From the NCBI GenBank assembly GCA_030629485.1, contig DAOVOW010000029.1, positions 1-11,348 of the forward strand: a stretch of DNA of 11,348 nt, written 5' to 3'. Under the pieces are notes generated by a model. It did not search any database. It saw only the letters and a program-made list of their open reading frames with translations, and was not told the origin of the DNA. The DNA comes from a bacterium (GTDB lineage Bacteria > Zixibacteria > MSB-5A5 > GN15 > FEB-12). How positions within the stretch are numbered: position 1 is the first letter of the stretch; each line of letters begins with the position of its first letter. Of this stretch, positions 8,005 to 11,348 are shown piece after piece. The translations under genes were made by a program, and so were the position numbers.

Positions 8005-8033
8005 AGTGTAGTCTACTATGCAGTCCATGTCAA
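8005..8033 (-). promoter_or_regulatory. Sigma70-type promoter for the nuclease gene
   Basis: On the minus strand a perfect TTGACA (8033-8028) is followed by 17 nt and TACACT (8010-8005, 4 of 6 to TATAAT). The predicted leader is about 50 nt to the ATG at 7946. A 9-nt odd palindrome GTAGTCTAC (8008-8016) overlaps the -10 box and the spacer and could be an operator half, though it is short. This indicates the nuclease can be expressed separately from the helicase. Confidence 0.65.
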
Positions 8034-8056
8034 CAGGAAGCAAGGAAATCGGAGAA

Positions 8057-8079
8057 GGCAGGATCATAGGGATCCTGCC
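8057..8079 (-). terminator. Hairpin terminator-like structure after the helicase gene
   Basis: A perfect 9-bp stem (GGCAGGATC / GATCCTGCC) with a 5-nt loop starts about 30 nt after the helicase stop. On the minus strand it is followed by TTCTCCGATTTCC, pyrimidine-rich but not a clean T-run. It probably separates helicase transcription from the nuclease promoter. The symmetry would also allow another role. Confidence 0.55.
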
Positions 8080-8108
8080 CACAGATTCGGCATGAAGTTC
8101 TAACCGGG

Positions 8109-10805
8109 TCAGTTGGCAGCTTCGCGGCCCTGATCCGAGACCAGCGAGCGCACCTCCCAGTCGGGATGGTTCTTGAGGCATTCCACGTTTAGTTGTACCT
8201 GGGACGGGTCGGCACTGAGACGGTAGTAACCGAGCCGATTGTTCTCGATCACCGGCCAGTCGCATTTCAGACAACTGTTGATCTCGTTTTTCATGCGATA
8301 GAGATAGCGCGCCTGGTTGAACCCGATTTCCAAATCCTCTTTGTAGATCCATCCGGACTCACTGTGCAGTCGCGACCAAGCCAGTTTGGTGAAATACTTG
8401 AACGACTTGCCGGTCAACCGCACCGGGAAACCATCGATCTTCACCAGGTACCGTTCACGCTCATAGCTGCCGTCGATCTCCACTGACCGCGGCGAGGTGA
8501 CCAGCGGCGGACCTCCCTTCTGAACCGACTGGCTGACAGTTGCTACATCGTGATTCATATCGTACTCCTTTCCTATAGATTGCAATCTTTTCTGAAGCCG
8601 CGCCAATTTCCGCTTCCCCTGGATGACTTCTTTCAGTTCATCCTCTGAGAGTTTTACGAGTTGCGGCACTGTTTCAATCCCCGCCCGTTGCAGCGAAGCG
8701 AAGTCGGACCGGTTGAAAATTTGTCTAAAATGACGATGTAACTCCTGCATCAAGGCCGGTATTCCCCAGCGGAGACTGAAAGCCAACTCGCGCAACCTGC
8801 CGGCAAGCGGTGAGTCGCGGTCTTCCGCCTCAATCAGCGAGGCCAGCCCGCAGACCAGATGCGCAGCCGTATCGCCCAACGAAAGCATCTGACCGAGATG
8901 CATCTGGAACCGCTCTTCGAGTTGCTTCACCGGGGTCATCCGTCGCCACTGCTCCACAAGCATCAGCGCTTTCAACGTCGCCGCGACACGGTATGGCAAC
9001 GGTTCGCTCAATCGACACTCGCCCAGCAGAACCCCGGCCTCATCGACGGCATCATCGAAATGTTGATACAACATCCTCACCGGCGAAGCATTGACATGTT
9101 CCCATCGCGACAGCAGGCCGGGCGGCAATGCCCAACCCGGACTGGAGAGAGCCAACGCGATCCATCCGAGATCGCCATCGGGCCGGTCATCTTCAAGTCG
9201 CCGCCGAAAATGGACTGTCTGGGCCACCGATAACCCCGATACCGCCGATGCCTGACCGACGGCAGTGACACTCAGGTGACCCGTGTCGTCACACCGGATC
9301 AGTTCGTTGGCAATCAGGCTCTGTTGTACCGATTCAAAGTCGACCGAATCGGTACTCTCGGCGGTATAGAGAGTCTGCCCGAACAGCTTGTCGATCTCAT
9401 CACCGTCATGCGTCAGGCCGGAGGCGATCATATCCAGCAGCCAATCTTGCCAGGGCACAGTCGCCAGAGCCGATCTGATCGGTTCCGGACGATCCGGCGC
9501 GATGTAGCTTTCCCAGAGGATATCGCGGTCGAAATCGGTCTCGGCCAACACCACGGCGCGACCGGGTCGATTCTGATCGGCCAGACCAAGCCGTCCGGCC
9601 CGTCCGGTCATGTTGTCAAACTCCGAACGACTCACCGGCACCAGGGTCGGTCCTCCGCCGTATTCACTCGAGGTGTACTTGACCGTTTCCAGATAAACGC
9701 TGTCAGCCGGCAGATTGACCCCCATCGCCAGCGTCGTAGTGGAAAAGATAACCTTGACTTTCTTATCCATGAAGGCCTGTTCGACGATAGTGCGCTGCCC
9801 CGGGGAAAGGTCGGAATTGTGAAAGGCTACCCCACGGCTCAAGGCCTGCCTGAGCGAGCGAATGAGAAACGACGGTTCTTCTTCATCGAGCGTTTCCAGA
9901 GCGTGGCTTGCCGCCGGCCAGTTAACGGCCGCGGCCAGCCGGAAGGCGGCGTCAACCGTATCCCGTCGCGATTTTAGAAAAACCAGCGTCGAGCCATCGT
10001 CCGATTTCAGCCGGCGGATAAAACCAGCCATCGGTTCATCGCCGATCTCGGTTTTCTCAAACGACTCGCTGCCGTCAAGCCCACTATTATAGAAGCGGTA
10101 GCGAAACGATCCCTCCGCCGCCACTCCCCGTATCAGGTCAACCGGACGGCTGGTTTCTTCGACCAGTTCGGCCTTCAGCCAATCGGCCAGACGACCAGCC
10201 GAGGCAGCATCATCGCCGATCACGGCCGACAACCCCAGGAGCGACGGTGTGTAGACCGAAGCAAGAATCTTGGTGAGCAGCCGCTCCAGAATCGCGCCCC
10301 GGCCCGGCTCGCCGACCGTCTGCAACTCATCCACCACCACCAGCCCGATATTTTTCAGAGTGTCGAGCCGGGCGGTCAACAGCAGATCGAATTTTTCATA
10401 AATAGCCAGCGCCACCCGGTAGTTGCCCTCGGCGAATTTCTTGTCGTTTTCGGGATGGTCGGAGGTCACGGCCAGACAATCGATACCAAGCTGCCCCAGC
10501 GATTTTTGCAGGCTTTCGTATTTCTGTTCGGCCAATGACTTCAGGGGAAACAGCATGACCACGCGACGTCGTGCCATGAGTGCTTTCACCGCCGCCAACT
10601 CAGCGCAGAACGACTTGCCCGATGAGGTCGGCGCCGAAACGATCATGCGGATCGGCTCATACTCGCGGCTCGAATCGGCCGCTCCCAACAACCCGCGTCG
10701 CACCGCTCGACTCTGCACCGGCAGAAGCGATTCTCCCTGCCGCTCACGCCAGAGGTCGATGATGCGGGAGGGTATTCCGAATTTCGCAAGGTCACTTAGT
10801 CGCAC
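8109..10805 (-). CDS. Ski2/Hel308-like superfamily 2 helicase with C-terminal winged-helix domain (898 aa)
   Basis: ATP-dependent nucleic-acid helicase. Motifs in order: Q-motif-like LLPVQ (27-31), Walker A APTSSGKS (58-65), Ia FPLKSLAEQ (86-94), II DELQ (159-162), III-like LSAVIGDD (192-199), IV-like LVFLKSRRD (274-282), V STTTLAMGVNLPAD (355-368) and VI NMTGRAGRLG (398-407). A Ski2-type winged helix follows (about 485-525). A helical region then leads to a helix-hairpin-helix-like segment FASLQRAGIETVPQLVKLSEDELKEVI (702-728), as in Hel308. Unusual is the tail: after a polar linker (745-780), residues 787-864 read like an OmpR/PhoB-type DNA-binding winged helix (LVKIDGFPVRLTGKSFKY ... GWIYKEDL ... 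YLYRMKNEI ... RLGYYRLS). The start is GTG at 10805 with GGCAGG 7 nt upstream; no nearby ATG fits better. It is the gene next to the Mrr-type nuclease. Roles in repair/recombination or in phage defence are both possible. Confidence 0.93.
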   Translation of the reverse strand: MRLSDLAKFGIPSRIIDLWRERQGESLLPVQSRAVRRGLLGAADSSREYEPIRMIVSAPTSSGKSFCAELAAVKALMARRRVVMLFPLKSLAEQKYESLQKSLGQLGIDCLAVTSDHPENDKKFAEGNYRVALAIYEKFDLLLTARLDTLKNIGLVVVDELQTVGEPGRGAILERLLTKILASVYTPSLLGLSAVIGDDAASAGRLADWLKAELVEETSRPVDLIRGVAAEGSFRYRFYNSGLDGSESFEKTEIGDEPMAGFIRRLKSDDGSTLVFLKSRRDTVDAAFRLAAAVNWPAASHALETLDEEEPSFLIRSLRQALSRGVAFHNSDLSPGQRTIVEQAFMDKKVKVIFSTTTLAMGVNLPADSVYLETVKYTSSEYGGGPTLVPVSRSEFDNMTGRAGRLGLADQNRPGRAVVLAETDFDRDILWESYIAPDRPEPIRSALATVPWQDWLLDMIASGLTHDGDEIDKLFGQTLYTAESTDSVDFESVQQSLIANELIRCDDTGHLSVTAVGQASAVSGLSVAQTVHFRRRLEDDRPDGDLGWIALALSSPGWALPPGLLSRWEHVNASPVRMLYQHFDDAVDEAGVLLGECRLSEPLPYRVAATLKALMLVEQWRRMTPVKQLEERFQMHLGQMLSLGDTAAHLVCGLASLIEAEDRDSPLAGRLRELAFSLRWGIPALMQELHRHFRQIFNRSDFASLQRAGIETVPQLVKLSEDELKEVIQGKRKLARLQKRLQSIGKEYDMNHDVATVSQSVQKGGPPLVTSPRSVEIDGSYERERYLVKIDGFPVRLTGKSFKYFTKLAWSRLHSESGWIYKEDLEIGFNQARYLYRMKNEINSCLKCDWPVIENNRLGYYRLSADPSQVQLNVECLKNHPDWEVRSLVSDQGREAAN

Positions 10806-10823
10806 AGGTAAACCTGCCTTTCG

Positions 10824-10913
10824 CGGTGATAAATCGCATTTTCGTGCTTCGCACGGCGATAAATCGCGTTCTCGCGCTTCGCGCGGCGATAAATCGCGTT
10901 CTCGCGCTTCGCG
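10824..10913. repeat. Three tandem copies of a 30-bp palindromic unit
   Basis: Units at 10824-10853, 10854-10883 and 10884-10913 follow each other without gaps. The last two are identical; the one nearest the helicase start has several substitutions. Each unit contains two self-complementary parts, GCGAT-AA-ATCGC and CGCG-CTT-CGCG. The array ends 18 nt before the helicase GTG, so it lies in the leader or overlaps the promoter of that gene. The 13-nt core CGCGCTTCGCGCG recurs in inverse orientation at 11128-11140. Confidence 0.85.
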
Positions 10914-10950
10914 CGCTTTCTTGTAACGGACTCATAAAAACACCACTTAT

Positions 10951-11045
10951 GTCACCCTGAGCGGAGATGTGTCACCCTGAGCGGAGTCGAAGGGCAACAC
11001 CTGTTGTAGTGGCAACGTCATACCTCGACTCCGCTCGGCATGACG
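10951..11045. repeat. Dispersed intergenic inverted-repeat element, copy B
   Basis: Same design and orientation as the element at 6991-7072: left arm 10971-10993 (core CTGAGCGGAGTCGAAG), right arm 11016-11045 (core CTCGACTCCGCTCGG). An extra 16-nt piece of the left arm (GTCACCCTGAGCGGAG, 10951-10966) stands just in front, a small tandem duplication. Translation of such elements gives spurious peptides (CHPERSRRA...), not genes. Confidence 0.8.
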
Positions 11046-11140
11046 TCAAGGGCGGCACCATCGCCGGGATGCTACCCTATGTCTCGCCTGGTTACCACTC
11101 TCTCTCTCCTTCCCTTCTTGAGAAGGGCGCGCGAAGCGCG
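11046..11140. other. Gene-free spacer with two hairpins
   Basis: The gene-free stretch between the helicase start and the nrdJ-like stop is about 350 bp; this is its last third. It holds CCCTTCT-TG-AGAAGGG (11112-11127), a 7-bp inverted repeat next to a CT-rich tract, and CGCGCGAAGCGCG (11128-11140), which shares its core with the 30-bp tandem repeat. I see no convincing gene and no convincing helicase promoter here. Confidence 0.5.
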
Positions 11141-11158
11141 AAAAACAGGCTTGCCTGT
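11141..11158 (-). terminator. Rho-independent terminator at the end of the nrdJ-like gene
   Basis: On the minus strand, ACAGGC-AA-GCCTGT is followed directly by TTTT. The first base of the stem is the last base of the TGA stop codon, so the hairpin begins inside the stop. The stem is short (6 bp, very tight loop), but the T-run and position fit a terminator. Confidence 0.6.
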
Positions 11159-11348
11159 CAAACCCCGCACCCTCCGAAACCACAAAGAGGACAACTGAAA
11201 CAGTTACCCAACCGCACCATCCCCGCTCCGCAATCGGGACAGGTGGCGGCGTTGACATAGCTGTAGCCTTCCGGTTCTGCCAGTGAACTCGTGACAGCGT
11301 TTGCGGGGTTGCCGCTGTAGTCCTCAGTCAGTTCCGCTCCGGGATATC
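11158..11348 (-). CDS. nrdJ: C-terminal end of a class II (B12-dependent) ribonucleotide reductase-like protein
   Basis: An open frame enters from the right edge and stops at 11158, giving the last 62 residues. The end reads TCPDCGAGMVRLGNCFSCP, then LCGFGGCGV: a CxxC ... CxxC zinc ribbon plus a final Cys, with the CG..MVR.GNC..C..CG...GC spacing familiar from NrdJ C-termini, where terminal cysteines re-reduce the active site. The preceding about 40 residues (YPGAELTEDYSGN...) are a low-complexity linker, as expected before that tail. NrdJ makes deoxyribonucleotides from ribonucleotides with adenosylcobalamin and works with or without oxygen. Only the tail is visible, so another zinc-ribbon protein cannot be excluded. 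It is separated from the helicase by a terminator and repeats and is not obviously linked to it. Confidence 0.72.
   Translation of the reverse strand, partial: YPGAELTEDYSGNPANAVTSSLAEPEGYSYVNAATCPDCGAGMVRLGNCFSCPLCGFGGCGV

Noticed and set aside
7921..8352. Minus-strand open frame of 143 codons overlapping the helicase end and the nuclease start
   Set aside because: It overlaps the better supported winged-helix tail in another frame and crosses the terminator and promoter; no RBS or family is seen.
9276..9977. Plus-strand open frame of 233 codons
   Set aside because: It is fully antisense to the helicase core with motifs V and VI. It is an open shadow of GC-rich coding sequence, rich in Arg, His and Gln, without domain character.
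10824..10913. Tandem 30-bp units as a CRISPR array
   Set aside because: The units abut without spacers and there are no cas genes; it is a simple tandem palindromic repeat.
10920..10970. Helicase promoter (GTGACA with TATGAG on the minus strand)
   Set aside because: The spacing is only about 14 nt, too short for a sigma70 promoter, and the -35 falls inside the dispersed repeat.
11046..11258. Minus-strand open frame of 70 codons
   Set aside because: It is a shifted frame over the nrdJ-like zinc-ribbon end; the in-phase frame with the CxxC pairs is far more convincing.
10967..11260. Plus-strand open frame starting MCHPERSRRATP
   Set aside because: The peptide is a translation of the dispersed inverted repeat, a well-known source of spurious small proteins, and continues antisense to the nrdJ-like tail.

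Overview
The window looks like chromosomal DNA of a diderm (two-membrane) bacterium with moderately GC-rich coding sequence. The evidence is an AsmA-type envelope protein, several Sec signal peptides, and a secreted subtilase ending in the FlgD-like / sorting-type C-terminal module (GPNPF... IFNIAGEKIWE... AWNGRNYQG... AGVYLAVV). That module is common in the Fibrobacteres-Chlorobi-Bacteroidetes superphylum and in candidate phyla such as Zixibacteria and Marinimicrobia. A Zixibacteria-like lineage is my best guess, but it rests on protein style and intergenic repeats, not on a marker gene. Every supported gene lies on the minus strand, so transcription runs from high to low coordinates.

Right end (11348 to about 10810): the last 62 residues of a gene ending in a Cys-rich zinc ribbon typical of B12-dependent (class II) ribonucleotide reductase, with a hairpin/T-run terminator starting at its stop codon. 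About 350 bp without a gene follows. It holds stem-loops, a dispersed inverted-repeat element, and three tandem copies of a 30-bp palindromic unit directly in front of the next gene.

Middle (10805 to 7140): a Ski2/Hel308-like superfamily 2 helicase carrying an unusual C-terminal OmpR/PhoB-like winged helix, then a terminator-like hairpin, a good sigma70-type promoter, a Mrr-type PD-(D/E)XK nuclease, and a tiny possible lipoprotein gene. This block sits between two related copies of the dispersed repeat (6991-7072 and 10951-11045). A helicase next to a nuclease inside repeat-rich DNA suggests a nucleic-acid-processing or defence module; that is inference.

Left part (6959 to 1): a tightly packed four-gene operon with a candidate promoter at 6931-6959. 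It encodes an AsmA-family protein, an M1-aminopeptidase-like exported protein whose zinc motif is destroyed and which stops just after it (a likely pseudoprotease), a secreted subtilisin-family protease with an intact triad, and a PAS-plus-GAF-like sensor that runs off the window. Gaps are 11 nt, an overlap, and 12 nt. The set reads as an envelope/secretion operon ending in a cytoplasmic sensor. The two most notable items are the degenerate M1 protein beside an active protease and the helicase-winged-helix protein near a Mrr nuclease.
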